This document shows, in pieces, positions 26,240-35,285 of a stretch of 64,000 nucleotides of DNA (positions are counted from its first letter, which is position 1; each line of letters opens with the position of its first letter). Position numbers and translations under genes: made by a program. The stretch covers positions 4,216,001 to 4,280,000 of the forward strand of contig CBDDIB010000002.1 in assembly GCA_965228695.1 (NCBI GenBank). The letters run 5' to 3'. The notes beneath the pieces are model-generated. The model was not told the DNA's origin. It saw nothing but the letters and a program-made list of their open reading frames with translations, and did no database searches. Source of the DNA: JAJFJD01 sp965228695 (GTDB lineage Bacteria; Pseudomonadota; Alphaproteobacteria; UBA8366).

Positions 26240-27532
26240 TCAAGCGGCGATAAACTCGTTCCACTTACGGACCATGTATTTGTTTTCGTCCATAACGGCA
26301 TTCCAGCAGGCGACTGCTCCCATGCGGTCGTAGAAGGAGCCGCCGTCCCGGACCGCGCCGGCCTTCTCCATCACCTTGCCATACGGATTGACGATATCCT
26401 TGGCCGCGGGTTTGCCCTCGAACCAGAAGCCCCACTCGTCCGCGGACATGTGCTTCTTCGACGTTTCCGGTACCGCCGAGTAATACCCCTGACGCATCAG
26501 GAAGCCGCCGACCCAACCATCGAGATACCAGTTGATGTATTCATAGGCCGCATCCAGTTCGATGCCCTTGAGGTTGGACGACAGGCCGATGCCCCCGCCC
26601 CACGACCGGTAGCCTTCCTTCAGCGGCTGATAGATGCACGGGATGCCTTTGGACCGCACGGCGGTGATCGCCGGCGACCACATCGACTGGATCACAACCT
26701 CGCCCGACGCCATCAGATTGACGCTTTCGTCGAAGGACTTCCAGAAGGCGCGGAACTGCCCGGCCTTCTTCGCCTCGGTGAAGATCGCCATCGTCTTGTC
26801 GATCTCCGCCTTCGTCATGTTGCCCTTGTCGCCGTATTTGATCTCGCCCATGGCCTCGCACACCATCGCGGCGTCCATGATGCCGATCGACGAAATGTCG
26901 AGGATCGAGGCCTTGCCCTTGAACTCCGGGTTCAGAAGCTCGGCCCAGGTATTGATCGGGCGCTTGATGAGGTCGGGCCGGATGCCGAGCGTATCCGCGT
27001 TGTAGATCGTCGGGATGAGCGTCATCCAACCGGTTTCTTTGTCGGCAAAGCGCTTGCTGCCCGGGCCTTCGACGAAACCGACCGTATGCGGCGCGGTGCC
27101 CTGCGCGATCGTCGACGTCGGCGTCAGCTTACCGCTTTTGAAGATGCCGACGATCTTGTCGTAATTCTTGATCTTCGACACATCCATCGCCTGCAGGTTG
27201 CCCGCACCCCAGACCTTCTTGCAGATCCAGTACTCGATATCGGCGATGTCGAAGGATTTCGGCTGCGTCGCCGCGCGCTGGGTCACGCTGTCGGAATCGA
27301 GCGCGGTCATTTTCAGCGTAAAACCAAGATCTTCCTTCACCTTCTTGGCGACTTCGTTGAGGTTCGACACGCCGGTGCCGAACTGACGCAGCGTCACGTC
27401 CTTGATGTTCTGCGCCCAGATCGTCGGAAAGCCGGTGATCGCCCCCGAGCCCGCCGCCGCCCCGACGGCAACGGCACCGCCCTTCAATACCGTGCGCCGG
27501 TTCAATCCTAGTTTTGTTGCTTTGTTTTTCAT
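26240..27532 (-). CDS. ABC transporter substrate-binding protein, PotD-like, Tat-exported
   Basis: A 430-residue extracellular solute-binding protein of the polyamine/opine family. The chosen ATG at 27532 has an AGGGAG ribosome-binding site and gives a twin-arginine signal, NRRTVLKGG (RR at about 12-13) followed by a hydrophobic Ala/Gly core; reading further upstream is not family-like. The body shows SBP-fold segments such as GFVEGPGSKRFADKETGWM and INTWAELLNPEFKGKASILD. The ligand is unknown; the linked racemase hints at an amino-acid derivative. Confidence 0.9.
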   Translation of the reverse strand: MKNKATKLGLNRRTVLKGGAVAVGAAAGSGAITGFPTIWAQNIKDVTLRQFGTGVSNLNEVAKKVKEDLGFTLKMTALDSDSVTQRAATQPKSFDIADIEYWICKKVWGAGNLQAMDVSKIKNYDKIVGIFKSGKLTPTSTIAQGTAPHTVGFVEGPGSKRFADKETGWMTLIPTIYNADTLGIRPDLIKRPINTWAELLNPEFKGKASILDISSIGIMDAAMVCEAMGEIKYGDKGNMTKAEIDKTMAIFTEAKKAGQFRAFWKSFDESVNLMASGEVVIQSMWSPAITAVRSKGIPCIYQPLKEGYRSWGGGIGLSSNLKGIELDAAYEYINWYLDGWVGGFLMRQGYYSAVPETSKKHMSADEWGFWFEGKPAAKDIVNPYGKVMEKAGAVRDGGSFYDRMGAVACWNAVMDENKYMVRKWNEFIAA

Positions 27533-27566
27533 GATTATTACTCCCTGCTGAGAAGTGGTTTGTTGT

Positions 27567-28553
27567 TCAAGCCGCAAGTTTATGGGCGTCGGCCGCATCC
27601 CAAGAAAGGAACACGGTTTCGCCAATCGAAATCGGATCCTCGAAGAAATCGCCATCCGGCATCGAGACGGTGATCTCGCCGGCCGGCCCCTCCAGCGCGA
27701 GATTTACGGTCGTGCCGAGGAATTCCACATCGCGCACGCGCGCCTCGAGCGCGGCACCGCCGCCGGCGCCTTTCGCCACGGCGATCCGGTCGGCGCGAAT
27801 CGCCACGCGGGCCCCATTCTGATCGAGCACGTTGTGCCCGCCGATGAAACGCGCGACGAATTCGGTCCTCGGTGCGTTGAAGATGCCGTGCGGCGGGCCG
27901 TCCTGCTCGATCCGGCCTTCGTTCATCACCAGGATCTGGTCCGCAAGTGCAAGCGCTTCGTCCTGCGAATGGGTGACATGGATGAAGGAAATGCCAAGTT
28001 CGCGCTGCAGTTTCTTGAGTTCGAGCCGCATGCGCAGCCGCAGGAAGGGATCGAGCGCCGACAACGGCTCGTCGAGCAACAGGATCGACGGCTTGGTGAT
28101 CAGCGCCCGCGCCAGCGCCACGCGCTGCTGCTGCCCGCCGGAAAGCTGGTTCGGAAACCGCTCGGCATAGGCGGCCATGTCCACCAATTCGAGAAGCTCG
28201 CCGGCGGCGCGTGTCCGTTCCGCCGCCGCGATGCCGCGCATCTTGAGGCTGAAGGCGACGTTGTCGATCACGCTCAGATGTGGAAACAGCGCGTAGTTCT
28301 GGAACATCATCGCCGTGCCGCGTTGCGCCGGCGGCAGTTCGGTGATGTTGCTGCCGCCGAGGATGATGTCGCCGATGCTGACCGTTTCATGTCCCGCGAT
28401 CATGCGAAGCGTCGAGGACTTGCCGCAGCCCGACGGCCCCAGCAGGCAACAATAGGATCCCGCGTCAATGCGCTGGTTGATCGCGTCCACCGCGACGGTG
28501 TCACCGTATCGCTTGGTGACCGAGGCCAGTTCGAGGGTCGCGTTCGTGGTCAT
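27567..28553 (-). CDS. ABC transporter ATP-binding protein, PotA-like
   Basis: A 328-residue ATPase with Walker A GPSGCGKSS, signature LSGGQQQRVALARAL, Walker B ILLLDEPLSALD and H-loop VTHSQDEAL, followed by a C-terminal TOBE regulatory domain. The ATG at 28553 is chosen since the residues immediately after it (LELASVTKRYG) start the ABC domain; translation from further upstream would add sequence unlike the family. It is the first gene of the operon that runs through to the GNAT gene at 22862. Confidence 0.92.
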   Translation of the reverse strand: MTTNATLELASVTKRYGDTVAVDAINQRIDAGSYCCLLGPSGCGKSSTLRMIAGHETVSIGDIILGGSNITELPPAQRGTAMMFQNYALFPHLSVIDNVAFSLKMRGIAAAERTRAAGELLELVDMAAYAERFPNQLSGGQQQRVALARALITKPSILLLDEPLSALDPFLRLRMRLELKKLQRELGISFIHVTHSQDEALALADQILVMNEGRIEQDGPPHGIFNAPRTEFVARFIGGHNVLDQNGARVAIRADRIAVAKGAGGGAALEARVRDVEFLGTTVNLALEGPAGEITVSMPDGDFFEDPISIGETVFLSWDAADAHKLAA

Positions 28554-28784
28554 GCCATGCCGGCCATTGCGCCTGTTTCCCCAACCAGGATCGCAAAGTC
28601 CGTACCAACCGGCCGAAACCGATGAAAACCTTGAAAGTAAGCGGAAACTTACTTCTACGCCGGCGGCAACACTGCCCAATGGTTGGGCAGACCGGCCAAG
28701 ACCTGCACAAAACTCAACACGACCCGAATAGGACCACATGTTAGGCGGATGACATCACGCGACGCAATTGAGAAATCCGCCTTG

Positions 28785-28802
28785 CCCGCCAACCGGGGCG
28801 GG
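28785..28802 (-). terminator. Possible terminator hairpin after alpha/beta hydrolase
   Basis: CCCGCC (28785-28790), loop AACCGG, and GGCGGG (28797-28802) form a perfect 6-bp GC stem 11 bp beyond the hydrolase stop. No clear T-run follows on the minus strand, so an intrinsic terminator is only tentative. Confidence 0.3.
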
Positions 28803-28813
28803 TAAAGCGGTGT

Positions 28814-29689
28814 TCAGCGCGGCGGCACGACCCGGTGCAGGAATTCGATCGCCGCCCCGGCGAAGTTGTCGTTGCGGTCGCCGGCGACCATGTGGGCCGC
28901 GTTGCCGACCTCGACATATTCCGCCTGCGGGCATTGCTTGAGAAAGCTCTCCGCCCCCTCCTTGCTCAACACATTGGACAGCCCGCCGCGCACCAGCAGG
29001 ATCGGCAGCGTCAGATTGTCGGCGGCCCGGCCCAATCGGCCGCGATAATCGTCTTCCCTGCGCCAAGCCTTGCGGCGCGCCGGGTCCCAATGCCAGTGAT
29101 ACTTGCCGTCGGCGCCGAGCCGGACATTCTTCGCCAGCCCATCGAGCGTGCGCGGCCGCTTGCGGTGCGGCTGATAGTTGGCGATGGCTTCGGCGACTTC
29201 CTCCAGGCTGTCGAAGCCTTCCGGCTTCTGGTTCATGAAGGCCTGGATTTCGTCGCGGCCCTTCTCCTCGATCTGCGGCGCGATATCGACCAGGACCAGG
29301 GCCCGCCCGTCCACCTTGCCCTCGCCCAGCGCCACCAGGCTGGTGCCGCCGCCCATCGAGGCGCCGATCAGGATCGGCTTGCCGCCGCCCATCGCCTCGA
29401 TCACGCAGCAGAGGTCGTCGACCATATAGTCGGAACCATATTCGCCTTCGGGCGCCCAGTCGGAATCGCCGTGCCCGCGGGCGTCGAAGGCGACCGTGTG
29501 ATAGCCCGCCTTGCCCAGCGTCTCGCCCGCGCCTTTCCAGGCATGGCGCGTCTGCCCGCCGCCATGCTGCAGAATCACCAGCGGCCCGTCCGGATCGCCC
29601 CAGCTATCGCCCGCCAGCGTGATCCCGCCGGCCCCCGGCCATGTATGCATCGGAACCGGTGTCCCCGGCAGCCGCTCACCCGCGCTCAT
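28814..29689 (-). CDS. Alpha/beta hydrolase
   Basis: A 291-residue alpha/beta-hydrolase fold enzyme. Visible landmarks are the oxyanion-region strand VILQHGGGQTRHAW, GHGDSDW, the nucleophile elbow GASMGGG (Ser near 111) and a late acidic/His pair with AAHMVAGDRND near the C-terminus carrying the catalytic His. It resembles lid-bearing esterases or haloalkane-dehalogenase relatives, without a specific substrate being readable. No signal peptide. Transcribed in the same direction as the ABC operon but separated by 260 bp, so probably independent. Confidence 0.85.
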   Translation of the reverse strand: MSAGERLPGTPVPMHTWPGAGGITLAGDSWGDPDGPLVILQHGGGQTRHAWKGAGETLGKAGYHTVAFDARGHGDSDWAPEGEYGSDYMVDDLCCVIEAMGGGKPILIGASMGGGTSLVALGEGKVDGRALVLVDIAPQIEEKGRDEIQAFMNQKPEGFDSLEEVAEAIANYQPHRKRPRTLDGLAKNVRLGADGKYHWHWDPARRKAWRREDDYRGRLGRAADNLTLPILLVRGGLSNVLSKEGAESFLKQCPQAEYVEVGNAAHMVAGDRNDNFAGAAIEFLHRVVPPR

Positions 29690-29853
29690 ACACTCTCACT
29701 CTCTCGTCCATTGATCGAAAAAACGGCCCCGGACCCGGGACCGCACGGTCTAACGCGCGCCAGTGTAATGCGGATGGGGGTGCGATGGGAAATTGGGGAA
29801 GGATCAAGTTCATTCCCGATTTTCGGCTGCGGATAGATTTGGATGAAAAAATC

Positions 29854-30126
29854 CTAAACTTGTTCCAAAGGGACCAAATAGAGTTGGAAGACGGCCATAG
29901 CTACAAATCCAAGGAACCAGATCACCGCCTTGGCTACGAATGTTTCTACCGAGTCCGCACCCAAATATGTAGGAAGTAGCATCAATATCCCTAGCAGAGA
30001 TTTGCTAGAAACGCCGACTTTCATACCACATGATTTGCATATTGTTGGGAGGCCTGGGCCTAAACATAGCTTCCGCAGAACGGATATCGCCTGATCACTA
30101 CAATACGGACAGGAAAGCTTGATCAT
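29854..30126 (-). CDS. Small zinc-ribbon membrane protein, hypothetical
   Basis: About 90 residues from the ATG at 30126 (a GTG at 30138 would add four). It has two Cys pairs, CPYC near the N-terminus and CKSC about 20 residues later, that would form a zinc ribbon. Hydrophobic stretches SLLGILMLLPTYLGA and AVIWFLGFVAMAVFQLYLV follow, suggesting two membrane segments. Its base composition is clearly more AT-rich than its neighbours, which may signal horizontal acquisition. No function is recognised; it lies between a hydrolase and an MFS transporter transcribed away from it. Confidence 0.55.
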   Translation of the reverse strand: MIKLSCPYCSDQAISVLRKLCLGPGLPTICKSCGMKVGVSSKSLLGILMLLPTYLGADSVETFVAKAVIWFLGFVAMAVFQLYLVPLEQV

Positions 30127-30238
30127 TCGTCTGCTCACGATCTTTCCGTCATCTTTTGCGATGCTGCAGCAAAAGTCGATACCTCTCGCCCTTTCATGCT
30201 AGGGTCCGCGCCCGTCTTCGTTGTCATAAATCTGTCAT

Positions 30239-31444
30239 ATGAGCCAACGCACCATCTTCTCGGTCTTCGTCGCGCGCGTTTTCCTGTTCATGCCGTTCAT
30301 GACGGTTGCGGGATGCCTGCCCGTGCTGATCGAGGAGTGGGAGCTTGGGGCGGCGCAGGCGAGCATTATCGCGTCGGGCTTCTTCTTCAGCTACGCGGTG
30401 TCGTTGCTCGCCTTCTCGTGGCTCGGCGACTATATCGGCGCGAAACGGTCGGTCATCCTGTCGGCCTGGACGACGGGGGCGGCCTGTACGTCCTTTGCGC
30501 TGTTCGCCAACGACTACGTCACCAGCGTGATCTTCTACAGCCTGGTGGGGCTGTTCCAGGGCGGGGTCTATACGCCGCTGATCGTGTTGTTCCGCGAGAA
30601 CACGCCGCGCGAGCGTCTCGGCGCCGCGATCGGCTGGCTGATCGCGTCGACCTCGGTCGGCTACGCCGCCTCCATCGGCGCGACCGGGCTGGCCATCGGC
30701 CTGTCCGGCTGGAAGATGGCCTTCATGGTAACGGGGTTTCTGCCCGTCCTCGGCGCCGTCCTGTTGCTGCTGGCGATACAGCCGTTGACGAATATCGTTC
30801 ATCCGCGCGTTCCCGGCGGCGGCTTCCTGCGCGAAATCCGGCAGAACCGGCGCGCCCGGCTCGTGCTCGCGGGGTATACCGCGCATAACTGGGAACTGAT
30901 CGGCATGTGGACCTGGGCGCCCGCGCTGGTCGCGGCCAGTTTCGTGCTGAGCGGCGAAACCACCGCCGTGGCCACGCAGTGGAGCGCGTCCTTCATCACG
31001 GTGCTGCATCTTGGCGGGGCCTTCGCCTCCTACATCATGGGCCGGCTGTCCGACCGGCTCGGCCGGCGGACGGTGCTGATCTGGGTCGCCGCGGTCGCCG
31101 CCACCTTCTCTTTCGGCGTTGGCTGGTTCGTCGCCTTCACGCCCTACCTGATCGCCATGCTCGTGATCTTCTATTCCTTCTTCGCCATCGGCGACTCGCC
31201 GGTGTTGTCGACGGCCGTCGCCGAATGGACCGCACCGTCCTGTCTCGGCGCCATGCTGGCGACCCGTTCGTTGATCGGGTTCGTTTCGGCGGGGATCGCG
31301 CCGATCGTCGTCGGCTGGGTGATCGACGCCCTGCGCGCCGGGAACGCGGGCGACACGGTGGTCTGGGGCATGGCCTTCGCGACACTCGGTCTCGGCGGGC
31401 TGCTTGCGGTCTACTTCGCGACCCGCCTGCCGCGCGCGGCCTAA
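30239..31444 (+). CDS. MFS transporter
   Basis: A 401-residue major facilitator with 12 predicted transmembrane segments. The cytoplasmic loop between helices 2 and 3 carries a GDYIGAKRS motif, and the equivalent loop in the second half carries GRLSDRLGRR, both typical of MFS motif A. Substrate is unknown. Its TAA stop overlaps the stop codon of the convergent AEC transporter gene. Confidence 0.88.
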   Translation: MSQRTIFSVFVARVFLFMPFMTVAGCLPVLIEEWELGAAQASIIASGFFFSYAVSLLAFSWLGDYIGAKRSVILSAWTTGAACTSFALFANDYVTSVIFYSLVGLFQGGVYTPLIVLFRENTPRERLGAAIGWLIASTSVGYAASIGATGLAIGLSGWKMAFMVTGFLPVLGAVLLLLAIQPLTNIVHPRVPGGGFLREIRQNRRARLVLAGYTAHNWELIGMWTWAPALVAASFVLSGETTAVATQWSASFITVLHLGGAFASYIMGRLSDRLGRRTVLIWVAAVAATFSFGVGWFVAFTPYLIAMLVIFYSFFAIGDSPVLSTAVAEWTAPSCLGAMLATRSLIGFVSAGIAPIVVGWVIDALRAGNAGDTVVWGMAFATLGLGGLLAVYFATRLPRAA

Positions 31445-32379
31445 CCCGCCTCCAGCAGGATCAGCAGTACCGAGACGGTGAAGACCGACAGGCCGGTCGA
31501 CAGGATGATCGCCGCCGAGCTGCGATTCACATACAGATCGTATTGCTGGGCAATAACGAAAACCAACGCGCCAACGGGCAGACCGGCCAGGATGATCGCG
31601 CTTTTCGCCCAGATCGGGTCCAGCACGAAGACGTAGCGGACCAGCAAAAATGTCAGCACCGGTTGGACGATCAGCTTCAATAGGACGAGCCACGACACCT
31701 CGCGGATTTCGCCGCGCAAGGGCTTGCCTACGAGCGACAGCCCGAGCGCGAACAGCGCCGCCGGCCCCGCGGCGGCCGCCATCAGATCGAGAAAGTTGCC
31801 GACCGGTTTCGGGATCATCACGCCCGATACGGAAATCGCAATTCCGATGAACGGTGCCATCAATAAGGGATTCCGAACCAGGGTCGTTGCCACTTCCACC
31901 GCAATCGCCGCGGGCGACGTGCCTTTCGCCTTGGTGGTCTCAAGCGTCGCGATAATACCGCCGATCAATACCGTGTTGCCGACCAGGTTCGCGATGATCG
32001 CAGGCAACGCACCTTGGTCGCCGAAGGCGGTCAGAAACAGCGGGATGCCCAAATAGGCCGTGTTGGCGAACACCGCGGTGAAGCCGTGCAGCGCGACCCC
32101 GGCGACGCCATGCCCGAAGACCAACCGGCCAGCGGCGAGCGCGATCGCCAGCGTCCCCAACGTGCCCAGCAGGAATGCCGCGATGAACGGCCAGTTCAGA
32201 ATCTCGCCGATCGGCGCGCGTGCCGTGAACACCAGCAGGACCGGCGGCAGGGCGAAGTAGTAGACGAACCGGTTCAGCGCCACCGCCGACTCCGATCCCA
32301 GCACGCGGAACCGTCCGGCCAGATATCCGGTCGCGATAATCGCGAAGACGGGAAACACAACGGTGGCGAGGGTATTCAA
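31441..32379 (-). CDS. AEC (auxin efflux carrier) family transporter
   Basis: A 312-residue membrane protein with ten predicted segments in two inverted halves, starting LATVVFPVFAIIATGYLAGRF and ending with a typical IILSTGLSVFTVSVLLILLEAG helix. The start is a TTG at 32379, preceded by an AGGGG ribosome-binding site; the ORF gives the expected N-terminus for this family. AEC members export organic acids or related anions in bacteria. It is convergent with the MFS gene. Confidence 0.87.
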   Translation of the reverse strand: MNTLATVVFPVFAIIATGYLAGRFRVLGSESAVALNRFVYYFALPPVLLVFTARAPIGEILNWPFIAAFLLGTLGTLAIALAAGRLVFGHGVAGVALHGFTAVFANTAYLGIPLFLTAFGDQGALPAIIANLVGNTVLIGGIIATLETTKAKGTSPAAIAVEVATTLVRNPLLMAPFIGIAISVSGVMIPKPVGNFLDLMAAAAGPAALFALGLSLVGKPLRGEIREVSWLVLLKLIVQPVLTFLLVRYVFVLDPIWAKSAIILAGLPVGALVFVIAQQYDLYVNRSSAAIILSTGLSVFTVSVLLILLEAG

Positions 32380-32554
32380 CGGCCGGCCCCTGGAACGGAA
32401 TGCAGGCGCTCTTTATACCGCGCCGTCGGGCCGGGGCGAACAGGAAGCCGCCGCCTCCCCCTTTCGGACTGCCCCTCCTCGCCGATACCGCACAGGAGGA
32501 GTGCCCCTTACAGTAGCGGGATAGAGAAACGCGACGGAAATTCGAGCTAACCAC

Positions 32555-33298
32555 ATGGATTGGCTGAGAAAAGCGCAACGAAAGATATCCGAAGTCGGGC
32601 CGCTCTATGCCGTTCAGCAGGCGAAATGGACCTTTCTGCCGGATTGGCTGATCGAGTTGAACGTCTGGAACGTCAACACCGTCGACATCCGCGGTCTCGC
32701 CAAGGAAACCCGGCACGACCCGGCCCTGAGATGGGCGACCAACCGGGACATCGCCGAACTCGCGGCGTGCGGCGTCGGTCCGCACGACTTGGCGTATGCC
32801 TTCGGGAAGACGTTAAAAATCGCCGTCTACGAGCATGAGGGCCGGATCGTGGGGTACGGACAGTACGCCGTCGAATCGTGGAACCAGAGCGACTGGTTGC
32901 GGTTCCGATTTGCCCCGCAAGACGTTATCGGCGCGGGCATATGGGTTGCGCCGGAATTTCGGGGCCGGCGTATCGCGCCGCAGATCATGACCTTCGCCTG
33001 GTCTCACTTCGCGCGCAATGGCTATCACCGGCTCGTCAACATCATCAACGCCATGAACCGCAACTCGACCCGGGCTTGCGCCAAGGTCGGAACTCTCTCG
33101 GCGGAGCGTTTCTGGTACTTCCATCTGCTCGGCTTCACCTATATGCGCTATGGTGCGGTGCGTGCGTTCGGCCGCTGGACCCGCCGCAACCGGTTCGACG
33201 TCTTGCTCGGCGAGCGCAAACCGCTGCCCCCCGTCGACGCCGAACCCGAGGCGGAATCGGACGCACTGGTGATTCCCTTCCATCCGCGCGGGGCATAG
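32555..33298 (+). CDS. GNAT-like acetyltransferase domain protein
   Basis: A 247-residue protein with a GNAT-type acetyl-CoA-binding segment, GIWVAPEFRGRRIAPQIM (near 129-147), preceded by strand-rich sequence (AVYEHEGRIVGYGQYA) and followed by a helix with INAMNRNSTRACAKVG. The C-terminal 40 residues are Arg/Pro-rich and probably unstructured. No specific substrate is readable. It stands alone between an AEC transporter and a GntR regulator. Confidence 0.72.
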   Translation: MDWLRKAQRKISEVGPLYAVQQAKWTFLPDWLIELNVWNVNTVDIRGLAKETRHDPALRWATNRDIAELAACGVGPHDLAYAFGKTLKIAVYEHEGRIVGYGQYAVESWNQSDWLRFRFAPQDVIGAGIWVAPEFRGRRIAPQIMTFAWSHFARNGYHRLVNIINAMNRNSTRACAKVGTLSAERFWYFHLLGFTYMRYGAVRAFGRWTRRNRFDVLLGERKPLPPVDAEPEAESDALVIPFHPRGA

Positions 33299-33429
33299 GT
33301 GCGCCAGCGCATGCCCTCGTAGACGACCGTGCTGGCTCGTTGCGGGATCAGGAAGGCGTCGCTCCAGTTGTTCTCGATGTCGTTGTAAAACCGGCAGATC
33401 TGGCAGGCGCACCGGAGTGGTAATCGCAA

Positions 33430-33448
33430 ATTGTTTACAATTTACAAT
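33430..33448. promoter_or_regulatory. Putative GntR operator upstream of the regulator gene
   Basis: ATTGTTTACAAT (33430-33441) is an inverted repeat with 5-bp ATTGT/ACAAT arms, followed at once by a second TTTACAAT half (33441-33448). This stretch lies about 21-39 bp before the GntR-family gene start and is far more AT-rich than its surroundings. It fits the TNGTNNNACNA class of FadR/FCD operators, so autoregulation is likely. Confidence 0.55.
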
Positions 33449-33468
33449 ATAACGTTTATAACCATGCG

Positions 33469-34158
33469 ATGCCGAAACCGCAGGAAACACTGCAGCTTCT
33501 GCGCTCCCGGTCGATGTCGAGCGTGCTGCAGGACGAGATCGAGCAACGCATCCTCTCCGGCGCGCTGCAGCCCGGCGAGCGGGTTAACGAGAACGCCTTG
33601 GCGGCGGAACTCGGCGTCAGCCGGGGCCCGATCCGCGAGGCTTGCCGGGGGCTGGTCGAATCCGGCCTGCTGACGGTCATCGTCAACCGCGGCGTTTTCG
33701 TCCGCGAGGTGTCGCGCAAGGACGCCATCGACGTCTACAACGTGCGCGCCAGCTTGATGCGGCTTGCCGGCGAAACCCTGGCCGAGCGAATTTCAACGGA
33801 ACAACTCGCCGTCCTCCGCGATTTGGTGGAGCGTATGGACGTGGCGGAAGCTGCGGACGATTTCGACAGCTTCTATGCCTTGAACCGTGATTTCCACACC
33901 CGGATCGTCGATTACGCGGAGAACGACCGTCTGCGGTCGATCAGCGACGGGCTGGTCAAGGAACTGCACCTTTACCGTCACCGCAGCATTCTGCAAGGCG
34001 GCGGTCTGCGCGTGTCGAACCGGGAACACAAACAAATCCTCGCGGCGCTGGAAGCCGGCGACCCGGCCCGGGCCGGCGCGGCGTTGGAAGACCACATCAA
34101 AGCCGGCAAGCGGCGCTTCCTCGCCGCGGCGGCGCAAGACTCTCAATCCACCGATTAA
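33469..34158 (+). CDS. GntR family transcriptional regulator (FCD domain)
   Basis: A 229-residue regulator with an N-terminal winged helix-turn-helix (about 15-80; GERVNENALAAELGVSRGPIREACRGLVESGLL) and an all-helical FCD effector domain with the His/Asp residues that bind a metal and carboxylate ligand (NRDFHTRI, SNREHKQIL). It precedes, co-directionally, the LLM flavoenzyme and aminotransferase genes, which are probable targets. The operator-like palindrome upstream suggests it controls its own promoter. Confidence 0.92.
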   Translation: MPKPQETLQLLRSRSMSSVLQDEIEQRILSGALQPGERVNENALAAELGVSRGPIREACRGLVESGLLTVIVNRGVFVREVSRKDAIDVYNVRASLMRLAGETLAERISTEQLAVLRDLVERMDVAEAADDFDSFYALNRDFHTRIVDYAENDRLRSISDGLVKELHLYRHRSILQGGGLRVSNREHKQILAALEAGDPARAGAALEDHIKAGKRRFLAAAAQDSQSTD

Positions 34159-34190
34159 CGCATCGTTCAGACGAACAGAAGGGATTCACC

Positions 34191-35273
34191 GTGAAATTCA
34201 GCAATTTTCTCTTTCCGATGGCCGACTCACCGGAACACGATGAACGGATCATCGACGAGACCCTCGCGGAAGCCAAACTGTGCGACGAGCTTGGGATGGA
34301 AGCCCTCTGGCTCGCCGAGCATCATTTCGACGGCAACTGCGCCTATGTCGACCCGGTGAGTTTCGCCGCCGCGCTGGCGACGGCCACAAAGCAGATCAAG
34401 ATCGGCTTCGCGGTCGCCCAGATGTCGCTGCATCATCCAATCCGCATGGCGGAGCAAATGGCGATGGTCGACAACCTGTCGAAAGGACGCCTGATCGTCG
34501 GCCTCGGCCGGGGCACCGCCTACAACATCTACGACTATCTCGGCTACGGAATCGATCCGGACGAAGCGCAGGAACGCCTACTCGAGTCCGAAGAAATCAT
34601 GATCAAGGCCTGGACCAACGAGGAGTTGGAGCACAAAGGGAAGTATTGGGACATCTACCTCCCGATCCTGCGTCCCGCCTGCTACACCAAGCCGCACCCC
34701 TTCATGATCCGCGCCTGTTCCGGCGAGGAATCGATGCTCGGCATGGCGCGCGAAGGCAAGCCCTTCCTGATGAACGTGCAGACCGACGAGGTCACGAAGC
34801 ATCGCATGGACCTCTACCGCAAGACGATGAGCGAATCAGGTTTCGACGACGCCCATATCGCGAATGCCGTAGATCAGACATGGGTGTGGCGCAATATCTT
34901 CATCGCCGATACCGACGCCGAAGCGGAGAAGCTGGGCGTGCCCCTGTTCGAGCAGCAGCGGGATCAACGCGGCAAGATGCGCGCGCGTATCCTCGCCGAG
35001 CGCGGCCAAGCCATGGAAAAGGCGAAGCCCGCGAAGGCCGAGACCGGCGCAGCCCCGGCCGCTCGAAACGTGGTGCAGCATAGTTTGATCTGTGGGTCGC
35101 CCGAGACGGTCGCCGAGCGTCTGGCGGCGATTGACGACATCGGCGTCGGTGGCCTCATCCTACAATTCCGCCTCGGCCAGCCCTCCTACGACATCGTCGA
35201 GAACAGCGTCCGGCTGTTCATGGAGAAGGTTGCGCCGGAATTCCAGAAACGCACCGCCGCCGCCGCCGAATAA
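34191..35273 (+). CDS. LLM class flavin-dependent oxidoreductase
   Basis: A 360-residue bacterial-luciferase-like flavoprotein that uses FMNH2 or F420H2. Typical features are the early ALWLAEHHF segment (near 42-50), a central GRLIVGLGRGTAYN, and a C-terminal TIM-barrel closure (VGGLILQFRLG). It begins at a GTG behind AGAAGGG. Located between the GntR gene and the class V aminotransferase in the same direction, it may act in one catabolic step with them. Cofactor and substrate are undetermined. Confidence 0.88.
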   Translation: MKFSNFLFPMADSPEHDERIIDETLAEAKLCDELGMEALWLAEHHFDGNCAYVDPVSFAAALATATKQIKIGFAVAQMSLHHPIRMAEQMAMVDNLSKGRLIVGLGRGTAYNIYDYLGYGIDPDEAQERLLESEEIMIKAWTNEELEHKGKYWDIYLPILRPACYTKPHPFMIRACSGEESMLGMAREGKPFLMNVQTDEVTKHRMDLYRKTMSESGFDDAHIANAVDQTWVWRNIFIADTDAEAEKLGVPLFEQQRDQRGKMRARILAERGQAMEKAKPAKAETGAAPAARNVVQHSLICGSPETVAERLAAIDDIGVGGLILQFRLGQPSYDIVENSVRLFMEKVAPEFQKRTAAAAE

Positions 35274-35285
35274 GGAGCCGCCGCC

